Shown: positions 17,506 to 26,621, numbered from the stretch's first letter. The stretch is 64,000 nucleotides of DNA from Dinoroseobacter sp. (GCA_017643385.1 JAEPNN010000001.1:1-64000); one strand, 5' to 3'. The notes: generated by a model not told the origin, from the letters alone. Program-made: numbers and translations.

Positions 17506-18575
17506 GCCAGAAAACAACCGTGATTGCTGAAGCTGGTGTAAACCACAATGGCGAAATCGAAATGGCTCTGGAACTGGTGGACGCAGCAGCGGAAGCCGGC
17601 GCAAACGTCGTTAAGTTTCAGACCTTCAAGGCAACTGATCTGGTAAGCAAGAGCGCTCAAAAAGCCGATTATCAAAAACGGTCAGCGGACGGCGACAGTC
17701 AACTGGACATGCTGCGCAAGCTTGAGCTTGACGCCGCGGATCACAAGAAGATAATCCAACATTGCCAGAAGCGTGGGATACGCTTCCTTTCCTCCCCATT
17801 TGACGGGTCTAGTCTTGAACTCCTCATCTCGGAGTTTGGGTTGCGCGACATCAAACTGGGTTCCGGAGAACTGACCAATGGACCGCTGCTTTTGGACGTC
17901 GCGCGCACAGGAGCCAATGTGCTTTTGTCGACGGGGATGTCATCCCTATCCGAAGTGGAGGAAGCGCTTGGTGTCCTGGCTTTTGGCATGTCGACAGATG
18001 CGTCCCCGCGATCCAGGTCAGACTTTCTGATGTCGCTGACAAATCAAGGCGCCTGGACCACGTTGCAACAGAAAGTCACCCTGCTGCATTGCACATCCGA
18101 CTATCCGGCTTCTCCGGAAGATACCAACCTCGCGGCAATGGACACTCTCAAACAGGCCTTTGGGCTGGCTGTAGGGTACTCTGATCATACTGTTGGAAAC
18201 GAGATTTCATTTGCTGCCGTTGCGCGCGGTGCAAGCGTTATTGAAAAACACTTCACCCTGGACCGATCTCTTCCAGGCCCAGACCATGCCGCCTCGCTGG
18301 AGCCCGACGAATTGCGTGATCTGGTTCAAGGCATTCACAAAGTAGAGCAAGCGATTGGCTCTTGCAGGAAACAGCCTACCGAAATCGAGCTTGAGACGCG
18401 AAAGGTTGCGCGCAAATCGCTTCATGCAGCGAGAAATATCTCCAAAGGTCAAACTCTTGCCGCAGGCGATCTGTCTTCGCTGCGCCCGGGTGATGGCGTT
18501 TCTCCAATGGAGTACTGGGATTTGCTCACGCGACCTGCCGAAGACGACGTAGAAGCGGGGGCGAAGCTGCCGTGA
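17502..18575 (+). CDS. legI: N,N'-diacetyllegionaminate synthase (NeuB family)
   Basis: A 357-residue NeuB-family synthase condensing PEP with a 2-acetamido hexose. AEAGVNHNG begins the barrel, VVKFQTFK supplies the conserved Lys, IKLGSGELTN the catalytic Lys/Glu pair, LHCTSDYP and GYSDHTVG the two metal-binding His, and EKHFTLDR follows. A C-terminal SAF/antifreeze-like domain spans about residues 295-350 (ARKSLHAARNISKG). Context in the leg operon argues for the legionaminate branch over sialic acid. All key residues are present, unlike in the paralogue at 35.1 kb. Confidence 0.9.
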   Translation: MSQKTTVIAEAGVNHNGEIEMALELVDAAAEAGANVVKFQTFKATDLVSKSAQKADYQKRSADGDSQLDMLRKLELDAADHKKIIQHCQKRGIRFLSSPFDGSSLELLISEFGLRDIKLGSGELTNGPLLLDVARTGANVLLSTGMSSLSEVEEALGVLAFGMSTDASPRSRSDFLMSLTNQGAWTTLQQKVTLLHCTSDYPASPEDTNLAAMDTLKQAFGLAVGYSDHTVGNEISFAAVARGASVIEKHFTLDRSLPGPDHAASLEPDELRDLVQGIHKVEQAIGSCRKQPTEIELETRKVARKSLHAARNISKGQTLAAGDLSSLRPGDGVSPMEYWDLLTRPAEDDVEAGAKLP

Positions 18576-19198
18576 ACAACCCCAAACGAGATGTTGTGAT
18601 CCTTGGGGGCGGCTCTCATGCCAAAATGCTTGGTGCAATTTTGTTGAGGCGCGGGATCGCCGTCAAAGGCTACATCTCCAAGCTCAAACCATCGGACGAT
18701 ATGGTTTGGCTGGGACAAGACGAGGTCTTGGAGAGCTTCGCACGTGATGGAGCCGTTTTCATCAACGGGATTGGTTCCGTAAAAAACTGCGAGCTCCGAA
18801 CGAGAGTTTATCTGAATGCCAAGGCCTCAGGTGCGGAGTTCATGAGTATCCAGGATACCTCCGCACAGGTCCATTTTGATACCGCAATGCCAGAGGCGAT
18901 CATACTTCTCACAAACGCTGTCGCTCAAGTCGGATGCAAAGTTGGGGCCAACGTCTTGATCAACACCGGGGCAATCCTTGAGCACGATGTCGAAGTCGGA
19001 CCGCACAGCCATATTGCTCCCGGCGCAGTCGTGTGCGGCGGGGTCAAGATCGGCGCAGGCGTTCATTTTGGAGCAGGCGCGGTTGCGCTTCAAAATCTAC
19101 ACATTGGAGGTGGGGCAATTGTTGGGGCAGGTGCCGTGGTGACGAAGAATGTCGAGGCTGGAACAACCGTTGTTGGCAACCCAGCGCGCGCGATCTAG
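18572..19198 (+). CDS. NeuD/PglD-type sugar O- or N-acetyltransferase
   Basis: A 208-residue protein with a small Rossmann N-terminus (VVILGGGSHAKMLG) and a left-handed beta-helix of hexapeptide repeats (about residues 100-200), ending GTTVVGNPARAI. LEHDVEVGPHSHIAPGA holds the catalytic His region of NeuD/PglD acyltransferases. In this operon the likely job is acetyl transfer from acetyl-CoA to the 4-amino group made by LegC (the LegH step), though O-acetylation of the nonulosonate is possible. The GTG start overlaps the legI stop (GTGA). Confidence 0.78.
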   Translation: MNNPKRDVVILGGGSHAKMLGAILLRRGIAVKGYISKLKPSDDMVWLGQDEVLESFARDGAVFINGIGSVKNCELRTRVYLNAKASGAEFMSIQDTSAQVHFDTAMPEAIILLTNAVAQVGCKVGANVLINTGAILEHDVEVGPHSHIAPGAVVCGGVKIGAGVHFGAGAVALQNLHIGGGAIVGAGAVVTKNVEAGTTVVGNPARAI

Positions 19199-19271
19199 CC
19201 GTATTGGCTTCATCCATTGCGCATGCCATAGACCTCTAACGCGATACACTACGTAGCAAAAAGGCCTAACG

Positions 19272-20339
19272 GTGGAAAACGAAGTAAATTCTGAGCTTTC
19301 CAGCAAAGACTTGGAAATGTGCACGCTTGGTCCGGGCGCTTCCATGAAGGAAGCGATCGCCAAGCTGTCTTCAAACAGAAGACAGATTGTCGTTGTTGTC
19401 GATCAAAGTTCCAAAGTCGTTGGAAGCGTCACTGACGGTGACATCCGCAGGGCCTTGCTGAAGAACTTTCAGATGGATTGCCCTGTCGAACAGTTCATGA
19501 ACCACGCCCCAAAAACTGCACTTACCGGCAGCTCTGACGCAGCGATAAAGCAGGTGATGATTGTCAATCAGATCGAGCATGTTCCGCTAGTCGACGAGGA
19601 GGGCCACTTCATTGACCTCAGGACAATGAAAGACCTCATAAACCAGCCCCATGTGCCAAACACTGTGCTGCTCATGGCAGGGGGGTTCGGGAAACGCCTG
19701 CTACCGCTGACCGCTGACACTCCAAAACCGATGTTGAAGATCGGCGACCGTCCAATGCTTGAGGTCATACTGCAGCAGTTTTTGGATGCAGGGTTCAGCC
19801 AGTTTGTGATCTCTACGCACTATCGCGCAGAAATCATTAAAGAGTATTTCGGAGACGGGAGCGGTTGGGGTGCGCATATCGCATATGTCGAAGAAGAAGA
19901 GCCTTTGGGAACGGGTGGGGCTCTCTCGCTTCTTCCAGATCAGTCGGCCCCCATCGTTGTCGCCAATGGCGATGTCATAAGCTCTGTCAATTTTCTGGAG
20001 CTTCTGGAATTTCATACACGCCAGAAATCTGCTGCAACAATGGCGGTCAGAGACCATACCGTTCAAATACCGTTCGGGGTCGTTGAAGGACGTGACCTGC
20101 GCGTTGAATCTATCACAGAGAAACCTGAGTATCGGTATTTTATCAACGCTGGCATCTATGTGATCGATGCCCGTATCGCGAATGGTATGACCGAACCAAA
20201 CCACGTCGATATGCCGGATCTTCTAAGGGATGTGGTCGCTTCAGGGGACACGGTTTCAATGTATCCCATACATGAAAACTGGTCAGATGTCGGCCATCAT
20301 GAAGAGCTTGTTGCCGTTAGAAACAAGTATGATAAGTGA
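19272..20339 (+). CDS. ptmE: CBS-domain nucleotidyltransferase, PtmE-like glucosamine-1-phosphate guanylyltransferase
   Basis: A 355-residue protein with a CBS pair in residues 10-120 (VVGSVTDGDIRRAL, HVPLVDEEG) fused to an NTP-transferase domain. That domain starts with LLMAGGFGKRLLPLT near residue 134, then PKPMLKIGDRPMLE and VVANGDVIS, and ends NWSDVGHHEE. The same architecture is found in Campylobacter PtmE, which makes the GDP-activated glucosamine precursor of the legionaminate route. That would supply LegB with a GDP-linked substrate. It starts with GTG at 19272. Confidence 0.8.
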   Translation: MENEVNSELSSKDLEMCTLGPGASMKEAIAKLSSNRRQIVVVVDQSSKVVGSVTDGDIRRALLKNFQMDCPVEQFMNHAPKTALTGSSDAAIKQVMIVNQIEHVPLVDEEGHFIDLRTMKDLINQPHVPNTVLLMAGGFGKRLLPLTADTPKPMLKIGDRPMLEVILQQFLDAGFSQFVISTHYRAEIIKEYFGDGSGWGAHIAYVEEEEPLGTGGALSLLPDQSAPIVVANGDVISSVNFLELLEFHTRQKSAATMAVRDHTVQIPFGVVEGRDLRVESITEKPEYRYFINAGIYVIDARIANGMTEPNHVDMPDLLRDVVASGDTVSMYPIHENWSDVGHHEELVAVRNKYDK

Positions 20340-20376
20340 CGTAGGCGACTTACAAATTTGTTGGCAGGAAGATTAG

Positions 20377-21702
20377 ATGCGCCCCCCAGCTTACCCAGCA
20401 CGACGCGACATAAACCTGGATGACTTCGCACCCAATCAAACGCCGCATAAAGCCCTATATGGGCTCCCCAACGAGATAAGCTTCTGTTCATCATGCGTTA
20501 TCTCGAACCAACGGCCGAACTCAGCTGTTGAAACAGCCCACACCAAGGACAGTTTGAAGAAAACAATCGCATTCGATAAACATGGTGTCTGCGACGCTTG
20601 TCGGACGACAAAACGGAAGAACGATGAAGTCGATTGGGACGCGCGGGAAGAAGAACTGCGCGAGCTTTGTGATCGCTATCGCAAAAATGACGGAAGCTAC
20701 GATTGTCTGGTGCCAGGATCGGGCGGAAAAGACAGCTTCTTCCAGGCGCATATTCTGAAATATAAATATGGGATGCACCCTCTGACGGTGACCTGGGCAC
20801 CCCACATCTTTACCGAGTGGGGGTGGCGCAATCTCCAGCGCTGGATACATGCCGGGTTCGACAACTATCTGGTAACACCAAATGGCAAAGCGCATCGCCT
20901 GTTAACACGGCTCGCCGTTGAAAACCTGTTTCATCCCTTTCAGCCATTCATCTTGGGGCAAAAACAAATCGGCCCTCAGATGGCACAAAAGCTTGGTATC
21001 GAGCTTGTTTTTTATGGAGAAAACGAGGCCGAATATGGCAACCCGATCGAGGACAATGAAAGCAGTATAAGAAGTTTTAAGTATTACTCTTCAACCGACA
21101 AATCGAGTGTATTCTTAGGCGGAACCTCCGTTCAATCGTTGGTCGATGATTTTGGTATGGATCAGGTCGATCTCGATTTGTACCTGCCCAATGACCCACA
21201 GCTCTTGATCGAAAGTGGCGTGCAGGTTCACTATCTTGGCTACTATCTAAAATGGCACCCCCAGGCAGCTTACTACTATGCGCATGAGCATGGAGGGTTC
21301 GAAGCTGCTCCCGAACGTACCCCGGGAACATACAGCAAGTACAACTCAATCGACGACAAGATCGACGACTTCCACTACTACACAACCCACATCAAGTTCG
21401 GGATCGGGCGGGCGACTTATGATGCCTCCCAGGAAGTCCGAAGCGGCGACATCGACCGGGACGAAGGCGTCGCATTGGTGAGGCGGTTTGATGGTGAATT
21501 TCCAGATAGGTTCGCTGACGAAATCTTCGAATACTTGTCTATCCCAGAGACTGAATATCCCGTCGCTTCCGAGATGTTCGAACAGCCGATTATGGACAGG
21601 AGCTATTTCGACAATTTGGCGGATAGCTTTCGGTCGCCTCATCTTTGGACCCACGACGATGGAAAGTGGCGCCTTCGCAAAACCGTGTTCGACGGCTCCT
21701 AA
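20377..21702 (+). CDS. N-acetyl sugar amidotransferase (PtmG/PseA/WbpG family)
   Basis: A 441-residue protein. Paired cysteines (CSSCVIS near residue 33 and GVCDACR near 69) suggest a zinc site. The PP-loop VPGSGGKDS near residues 111-119 marks an ATP-pyrophosphatase that adenylates a carbonyl. GENEAEYGNP lies centrally. This family, with HisH/HisF-like partners, converts an acetamido group to acetamidino on nonulosonic acids or LPS sugars. Both partners follow immediately at 21708 and 22463, so an Am-substituted legionaminic acid is the predicted product. Confidence 0.85.
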   Translation: MRPPAYPARRDINLDDFAPNQTPHKALYGLPNEISFCSSCVISNQRPNSAVETAHTKDSLKKTIAFDKHGVCDACRTTKRKNDEVDWDAREEELRELCDRYRKNDGSYDCLVPGSGGKDSFFQAHILKYKYGMHPLTVTWAPHIFTEWGWRNLQRWIHAGFDNYLVTPNGKAHRLLTRLAVENLFHPFQPFILGQKQIGPQMAQKLGIELVFYGENEAEYGNPIEDNESSIRSFKYYSSTDKSSVFLGGTSVQSLVDDFGMDQVDLDLYLPNDPQLLIESGVQVHYLGYYLKWHPQAAYYYAHEHGGFEAAPERTPGTYSKYNSIDDKIDDFHYYTTHIKFGIGRATYDASQEVRSGDIDRDEGVALVRRFDGEFPDRFADEIFEYLSIPETEYPVASEMFEQPIMDRSYFDNLADSFRSPHLWTHDDGKWRLRKTVFDGS

Positions 21703-21707
21703 AGGTC

Positions 21708-22466
21708 ATGCCGCAACTGCGCATAATCCCTCGTTTGGACATCAAAGGCAGCTTCGTCATTAAGTCGGTGCAGCTTGAGGGGTTGCGAAAGGTCGGCGAT
21801 CCGGCAGAATTTGCTAAACGATACTATGAACAGGGTGCCGACGAGCTCATTTTTTCTGACGTCGTCGCCTCGCTCTATGGACGCAATAGCCTTTACGATA
21901 TCGTCAGGCAGACGGCCGCTGAGGCCTTCGTTCCCCTTACTGTCGGGGGCGGCATTCGTAGTACAGAAGATGTGTCCCAAATGCTGAGATCTGGAGCCGA
22001 CAAGATTTCCTTGAACTCCGCAGCACTCGAGCGGCCTCATTTGATCTCTGAACTCTCTGCGCAGTTCGGCTCTCAGGCTATTGTGGTCGAGATCCAAGCC
22101 AAGTCCCGCGCGGGTGTTAAGGGGTGGGAAGCCCTTTATGATAATGGCCGTGAACACAGCAACAAGGATGTCGTGGTTTGGGCGCAAGAAGCTGTGGAAC
22201 TTGGGGCCGGGGAAATCTTGTTGACCTCTGTTGACCGTGAAGGGACCCGCAAGGGCTTCGACACAGATTTGATCGAAGTTGTATCGCGCGCGACATCGGT
22301 TCCGGTCATCGTGTCAGGTGGGCTTGGCCAGCCAGAGCATATGCAGCAGGCGGTTTCTCATGGAGCCGACGCAATCGCTGTGGCGGACATGCTGCACTAT
22401 CAGCGCGCATCTCTGCCCGACATAAAAAAGGCTGCGCAAGAGCTAGGTTTGGAAGTTCGGACATGA
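21708..22466 (+). CDS. HisF-like amidotransferase partner subunit
   Basis: A 252-residue (beta/alpha)8 barrel clearly related to imidazole glycerol phosphate synthase cyclase HisF: IPRLDIKG, VGGGIRS, ISLNSAALERP, EILLTSVDREGTRKGFD, VIVSGGLGQPEH. The first catalytic Asp of HisF is kept (RLDIK), but the second, in the AIDAK strand, reads EIQAK here. Asp is thus replaced by Gln and true histidine-pathway cyclase activity is unlikely. It lies five bases after the amidotransferase and overlaps the HisH-like gene. It probably channels ammonia to the amidotransferase. Confidence 0.85.
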   Translation: MPQLRIIPRLDIKGSFVIKSVQLEGLRKVGDPAEFAKRYYEQGADELIFSDVVASLYGRNSLYDIVRQTAAEAFVPLTVGGGIRSTEDVSQMLRSGADKISLNSAALERPHLISELSAQFGSQAIVVEIQAKSRAGVKGWEALYDNGREHSNKDVVVWAQEAVELGAGEILLTSVDREGTRKGFDTDLIEVVSRATSVPVIVSGGLGQPEHMQQAVSHGADAIAVADMLHYQRASLPDIKKAAQELGLEVRT

Positions 22467-23116
22467 AGACCGTCGCAATCATCGATTACAACTGCGGCAA
22501 CATTTTTAGTATTTGCAATGCGCTCAAGTCTCACGACATCCCATTTGCGATCGTTGAAACTGCGACCGAACTCCAAAAATATGACCGAGCGATTTTACCT
22601 GGTGTTGGGGCTTTCCCGAATGCAATAAAGTTACTCGATCAACTTGGCCTACTCGATGGCATTACAAAATTTGTCGCCTCGGGCCGCTTATTGTTTGGGA
22701 TTTGCGTTGGCCTCCAAGTGATGATGGACAATGGTCTCGAACAAGGGAAGACGAACGGTCTGGGGTTGATCGGAGGCGATGTTGCCCCTTTGCCCTTGGT
22801 TGCCTCGACAGGAGAACCGCTCAAGATCCCACATATCGCGTGGAGCGGATTGGAGCCCGGACCGACTTTCGGACAGGAGTTTGGTCAGACTTCACCTCTT
22901 CGAAGCTGTGCGCCTGGAAGCCAATTCTACTTTGTGCATTCATTTGCAGTACGGCCAAATGACCCCAAACACATCTTAGCAACAGCCCAATACAACGGCA
23001 TTCAATTCTGCGCCGCTGCCGGTCGGGACAACATTTTTGGAACCCAGTTCCACCCTGAGCGCAGTGGCGCAGTTGGGCTGCGCTTGCTTAGAGAGTTTGC
23101 AACACTCAGCACCTAA
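22463..23116 (+). CDS. HisH-like glutamine amidotransferase subunit
   Basis: A 217-residue class I glutaminase: IDYNCGNIFSI at the N-terminus, ILPGVGAFP, nucleophile Cys81 in FGICVGLQVM, HIAWSGLEPG, YFVHSFAV and the His/Glu pair in GTQFHPERSG. It releases ammonia from glutamine for its HisF-like partner. The ATG overlaps the partner's stop (ATGA). The pair is placed with the PP-loop amidotransferase and nonulosonate genes, not with other histidine genes. It ends ten bases before a convergent minus-strand gene. Confidence 0.87.
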   Translation: MKTVAIIDYNCGNIFSICNALKSHDIPFAIVETATELQKYDRAILPGVGAFPNAIKLLDQLGLLDGITKFVASGRLLFGICVGLQVMMDNGLEQGKTNGLGLIGGDVAPLPLVASTGEPLKIPHIAWSGLEPGPTFGQEFGQTSPLRSCAPGSQFYFVHSFAVRPNDPKHILATAQYNGIQFCAAAGRDNIFGTQFHPERSGAVGLRLLREFATLST

Positions 23117-23126
23117 ATCTATTGAC

Positions 23127-24047
23127 TTACTTCAACCTGCGCAGCTCTTTGATTTCAGGTAACTCAGCATCCGCGAACATGGCGGCAATACTGTCGGCGA
23201 GGCTTGGCGCACCAACTCCCAAAGTCTTTGATAGTTTGTCCGGCGACAGCGACATGTCGAGCGGCCTCTTCACGAGTTCTTCGCGATCCGTAAGGCGCGC
23301 CCGGTTGATCGACTGGCTGGGGTAACCAACGGCTTTGGCAAGGATCAACCCGAACTCATACTTTGAAAGTCGATCGTTCCCACAACAGTTGAACAAACCG
23401 TGTCTCTCGCTTCGGAGCAGTCGGTCTACAGCTTCGAACACGAACCGAATGTAGATTGGGCTAAAGAAGGCATCTTCGAACAGATTTAAATCCGCGCCGG
23501 CATCTAGCGAGGATAGGATCCAGTCGGAAAACGAACGGCGATATGTCGTACCCCAACCGAAGAAATTGGTTCTCGCGATGATCGCATTTGCATTGGTCTG
23601 CAAAACCGCAACTTCGCCTGCCAGTTTCGACTTGGCATACTCATTTTGCGGGTTAACCGGATCAGACTCTCGGCTGAACGATGACGCACCTGAAAATAGG
23701 TGATCTGTGGAGATTTGGACGTAAGCCACACCTGATGCCTGGCAGGCGGCAGCCAAGGTTTGTGGCAAGTCAGCATTGATTGCATGAGCCATCGCCGGAG
23801 CCGCCTCGCAGGCTTCAACGCTTGTCATCGCCGCGCAGTTCACGAGCACATCCGCTTCATGCTCAGACAGCATCCTACTGACTGCCAAGTGATCGGCCAA
23901 ATCGACTTGGATACTGGAGGCAAAGCTCACCTCGACCAACCGCTGATGTAGAACCAGTGTCACGTCATAACGGTCGGATGCAAACGCCGCCCAATTGAGC
24001 GCTAAGAGCCCAGACCCGCCAGTTATCAATAGCTTAGGACGCGACAC
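23127..24047 (-). CDS. dTDP-4-dehydrorhamnose reductase-like (RmlD-type) SDR
   Basis: A 306-residue reductase. LITGGSGLLALNWA is the nucleotide loop, and LVNCAAMTSVEACE is the RmlD signature (usually NAAAYTxVDxAE). YVQISTDHLFSG and NEYAKSKLAGE give the catalytic Tyr/Lys. ARTNFFGWG replaces the common RTSWVY. This family reduces 4-keto nucleotide sugars. It might act on the 4-keto product of the orphan PseB-like dehydratase, but the substrate is not known. It is convergent with the leg operon. Confidence 0.78.
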   Translation of the reverse strand: MSRPKLLITGGSGLLALNWAAFASDRYDVTLVLHQRLVEVSFASSIQVDLADHLAVSRMLSEHEADVLVNCAAMTSVEACEAAPAMAHAINADLPQTLAAACQASGVAYVQISTDHLFSGASSFSRESDPVNPQNEYAKSKLAGEVAVLQTNANAIIARTNFFGWGTTYRRSFSDWILSSLDAGADLNLFEDAFFSPIYIRFVFEAVDRLLRSERHGLFNCCGNDRLSKYEFGLILAKAVGYPSQSINRARLTDREELVKRPLDMSLSPDKLSKTLGVGAPSLADSIAAMFADAELPEIKELRRLK

Positions 24048-24456
24048 CCTCTAGAATTGGCCCGACTTCGAACGGTTAATATTCCTGCGCCCAAACAAGA
24101 CCACTCCACTCGTCAGTAAAATGTCGGTATTTCCAAACATCCAGGCGCAAACCTTTTAATCCCGCAAAATCACATCGTAGCATTCAAGCCTTGCAAAGGC
24201 CAAGGCCCGCCAGCCTCATTGAGCAGAATGATTCTCCATTGACAAACATCAAGAGGGCTCAAATAACTGAACAAAATGGCTCTTCGAAACTATCTACAGC
24301 CGGATATATAGTACCCCAGCACGAGTGATTTGCGACGTTATGCTAGTCTTCGAACTTGTGTAATTGCAAGGAGATTAAGCCACCTGCAGTTCGCAAAAAG
24401 CCAATAACCTTAAGCATCATCGCCCAGTTGATACGCTAGCCCAAAGAAGGCAACCA
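24048..24456. other. Divergent intergenic region
   Basis: About 410 AT-rich bases between the RmlD-like gene (minus) and the sulfotransferase gene (plus), so both promoters should be here. No open frame or inverted repeat strong enough to name was seen. A short AAGGAG near 24368, well upstream of the ATG, and AAGAAGG at 24444-24450, close before it, are purine-rich motifs; the latter is the probable ribosome-binding site. Confidence 0.4.
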
Positions 24457-25479
24457 ATGGAAACGATACAAAAAAATATTTTACTTACGAACACAATGCG
24501 GAGTGGTTCATCTTATCTTTCCAGAGTAATCAGCGCAAACTCTCGTGTATCTATGACATTCGATACGCTAAATTTCTTTCGGTTTGGGTATAATCGATAT
24601 GATCCAATAGAGGATCCAAATAACTTTGAACAACTCATATCCGACTTCAGTTATCGTATGAATAATCGTTTTGGGATCGAGATTTCAACATCAACTTGCA
24701 TGAAAACCGCAGCGTCGCTTGGGTATAGTTATGCAACGGCAAATAGTTTGATACTAAGACAGGTTTATCCAGATGCGTCCAAGGATGTTCTCGGAGACGC
24801 GGAGTCTCTCGTTTGGACAAAAATCCCAGAGTTTTTGAAAATGTATCCAAACGGAAAAGCAATAGTAATTGCTCGCGATCCGCGAGATATTGTAAACTCT
24901 TTTCGCAAAATTACAATTGCACCCAACTATGACTACTTGATTGCACTATTCAACGCCATTGATGCAATTGACTACGGAACCCGCCTTTCACAGGAACGAC
25001 CCGATCAGGTTCACTTTCTAACGTTTGAGAATCTTAAGACTCAATGCGAACGAGAGATCAGAGGTATTTGCGACTTCCTGGAAATAGATTTCGAAGACCA
25101 AATGCTGAACCCTGAGAATTATACGGATCACTTTGGCAACCCATGGGACGATCAAAAAAGCCGTTCGTTCGTGGAAGAAGTGGATCCACTAGCAGCAGTT
25201 GGACGATGGCGAAAGAAGATCGACCCGGTTGACTTATGCCTAACAGAATGGCTTGCCAAAGATCAGCTTGAAAAAATCGATCTTGAACTGTCAGGCCAGA
25301 CGTTTGATCAAAGCATATTCGACGAAGGCGTCGCACGGCTTACTTCCAGCTCGCTGTTGCGAGAAGCTTTTTATAGGAAAGCCGTGTTAGGTATTGGAAC
25401 TGAGCGCTTTCCACTAGATCCGACGAAGCCTGGTAACTGGGATCCACAAGGGGTCGCCAATAAGACTGCATTCAATTAA
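24457..25479 (+). CDS. Sulfotransferase-family protein
   Basis: A 340-residue protein with the two nucleotide-binding signatures of PAPS-dependent sulfotransferases. The 5'-phosphosulfate loop TMRSGSSYLSRVI is near residues 13-25 and the 3'-phosphate motif VIARDPRDIVNSF near residues 137-149. Members transfer sulfate from PAPS to glycans. Here the next operon encodes a kinase that would make a 3'-phospho-CDP-amidate, a donor shaped like PAPS, so a phosphoramidate transferase role deserves thought. The gene is AT-rich relative to the leg operon and convergent with the next methyltransferase. Confidence 0.7.
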   Translation: METIQKNILLTNTMRSGSSYLSRVISANSRVSMTFDTLNFFRFGYNRYDPIEDPNNFEQLISDFSYRMNNRFGIEISTSTCMKTAASLGYSYATANSLILRQVYPDASKDVLGDAESLVWTKIPEFLKMYPNGKAIVIARDPRDIVNSFRKITIAPNYDYLIALFNAIDAIDYGTRLSQERPDQVHFLTFENLKTQCEREIRGICDFLEIDFEDQMLNPENYTDHFGNPWDDQKSRSFVEEVDPLAAVGRWRKKIDPVDLCLTEWLAKDQLEKIDLELSGQTFDQSIFDEGVARLTSSSLLREAFYRKAVLGIGTERFPLDPTKPGNWDPQGVANKTAFN

Positions 25480-25520
25480 GAAGGATATCCGCTACAAATG
25501 GCGGCGTGTAGTGCTCGCAG

Positions 25521-26597
25521 TCACATTTCAGCGGGTGCAGTAATCATCTCGAAGTAGGGTGAACTCAAATTGCGCATTCGAGATGTCCCAAGAACTTCGC
25601 GTTTTATCTGTAAGAAGAAATGGAGCGGCAGTGTATCGAAATACAAGACCTTACGCTCCTGTCGTTGGTAGTCCAACACCGTAACGTCCGTATCATAAGT
25701 TGGTTCGATCCAAGGTGCGCTGACAAAACGATTTGCCAAATATGTGCGGCTAGCTTTCCGAAAAATGTCGCTGTCCATGTAGCCATTGCAAATTGGTCTT
25801 CGCATCTCGCCAAAACTGAAGAAGTTGCTGGCCAGATCTACTTTCTGATCCGCTATCGCATCAAAGTTCTTGGCCGGAACGTAGGTGATCGACCCCTCAG
25901 GGAGAGATCTCAGGTCAATGCCCGCATCCACCTGATCTGGGAAGACATGCGTCGCATCTTCGAATAGCTGCGACAGATAGATATACGCCCTTGCGAGTTG
26001 GTGGTGAAAGTCCACCATAACTATGCTCGTTTTGGGGTGATATTTACGAACCAACCCTTGCAAGCCACCGTAGTAACTGCCCACATCGACCCAAACGCCG
26101 CTTTCTGGAAGTAGCGCTTCAATTTCCATCCTTTTGAGAAGGTAGACATAGCGCAAAAACCGCATCGAAACTGACCTTCCCTTGAGAAAATAGAACTCAC
26201 GGGCACCAGGCGACAGATGGGCTGGGTTTTCATCGATCAGACTCCCACCTCCAAGCTCATCAATCAACGCAACATCGTCTTCTAGTACATGGCGCAGATT
26301 ACGATCTTGTGCTCGCCGAAAGAGGCTACGATATCCCCACTTGGCTATGCCCAAGCCAAATCCTTGAGCTTTCAGGTAAGCGCTAGAAAGCTGTGCGGGC
26401 ACTGTCAAATCAGACTGTTCGCCCCAGCTGCGATAGTTAGCGCCCACCCTTCCGGTTGCAGCTTCAAACTGAGCGTAGGCCTGGGCAACAATTCGTTGAT
26501 GTTTCTTATCGAGGTTATCGGCATCGAGATCGTCAAAAAACGCAGGCGAATGCGCAACGAAATTATCGAAACGCTCCTTATTAGATGTGACACGCAT
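25521..26597 (-). CDS. Putative sugar O-methyltransferase
   Basis: A 358-residue protein of the 'putative sugar O-methyltransferase' group. After a helical N-terminus (residues 1-120) comes GVWVDVGSYYGGLQGLV near residue 170, the SAM-binding loop, then SIVMVDFHHQLARAYIYLSQLF and DLASNFFSFGEMRRPICNGYM. It should methylate a hydroxyl of a surface sugar. It is transcribed together with the methyltransferase 24 bases upstream, and both flank the phosphoramidate operon. Confidence 0.65.
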   Translation of the reverse strand: MRVTSNKERFDNFVAHSPAFFDDLDADNLDKKHQRIVAQAYAQFEAATGRVGANYRSWGEQSDLTVPAQLSSAYLKAQGFGLGIAKWGYRSLFRRAQDRNLRHVLEDDVALIDELGGGSLIDENPAHLSPGAREFYFLKGRSVSMRFLRYVYLLKRMEIEALLPESGVWVDVGSYYGGLQGLVRKYHPKTSIVMVDFHHQLARAYIYLSQLFEDATHVFPDQVDAGIDLRSLPEGSITYVPAKNFDAIADQKVDLASNFFSFGEMRRPICNGYMDSDIFRKASRTYLANRFVSAPWIEPTYDTDVTVLDYQRQERKVLYFDTLPLHFFLQIKREVLGTSRMRNLSSPYFEMITAPAEM

Positions 26598-26621
26598 TAA
26601 CGCTAAGCCTTTCGGGAGCCT

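Noticed and set aside
15173-19198. Calling the operon sialic acid (neu) rather than legionaminic acid
   Set aside because: Presence of LegB-type dehydratase and LegC aminotransferase upstream shows that a 6-deoxy-4-amino sugar is made first, which sialic acid synthesis does not need.
21708-23116. Calling the HisF/HisH pair histidine biosynthesis genes
   Set aside because: They are embedded among nonulosonate genes beside a PP-loop sugar amidotransferase, and the second HisF catalytic Asp is Gln.
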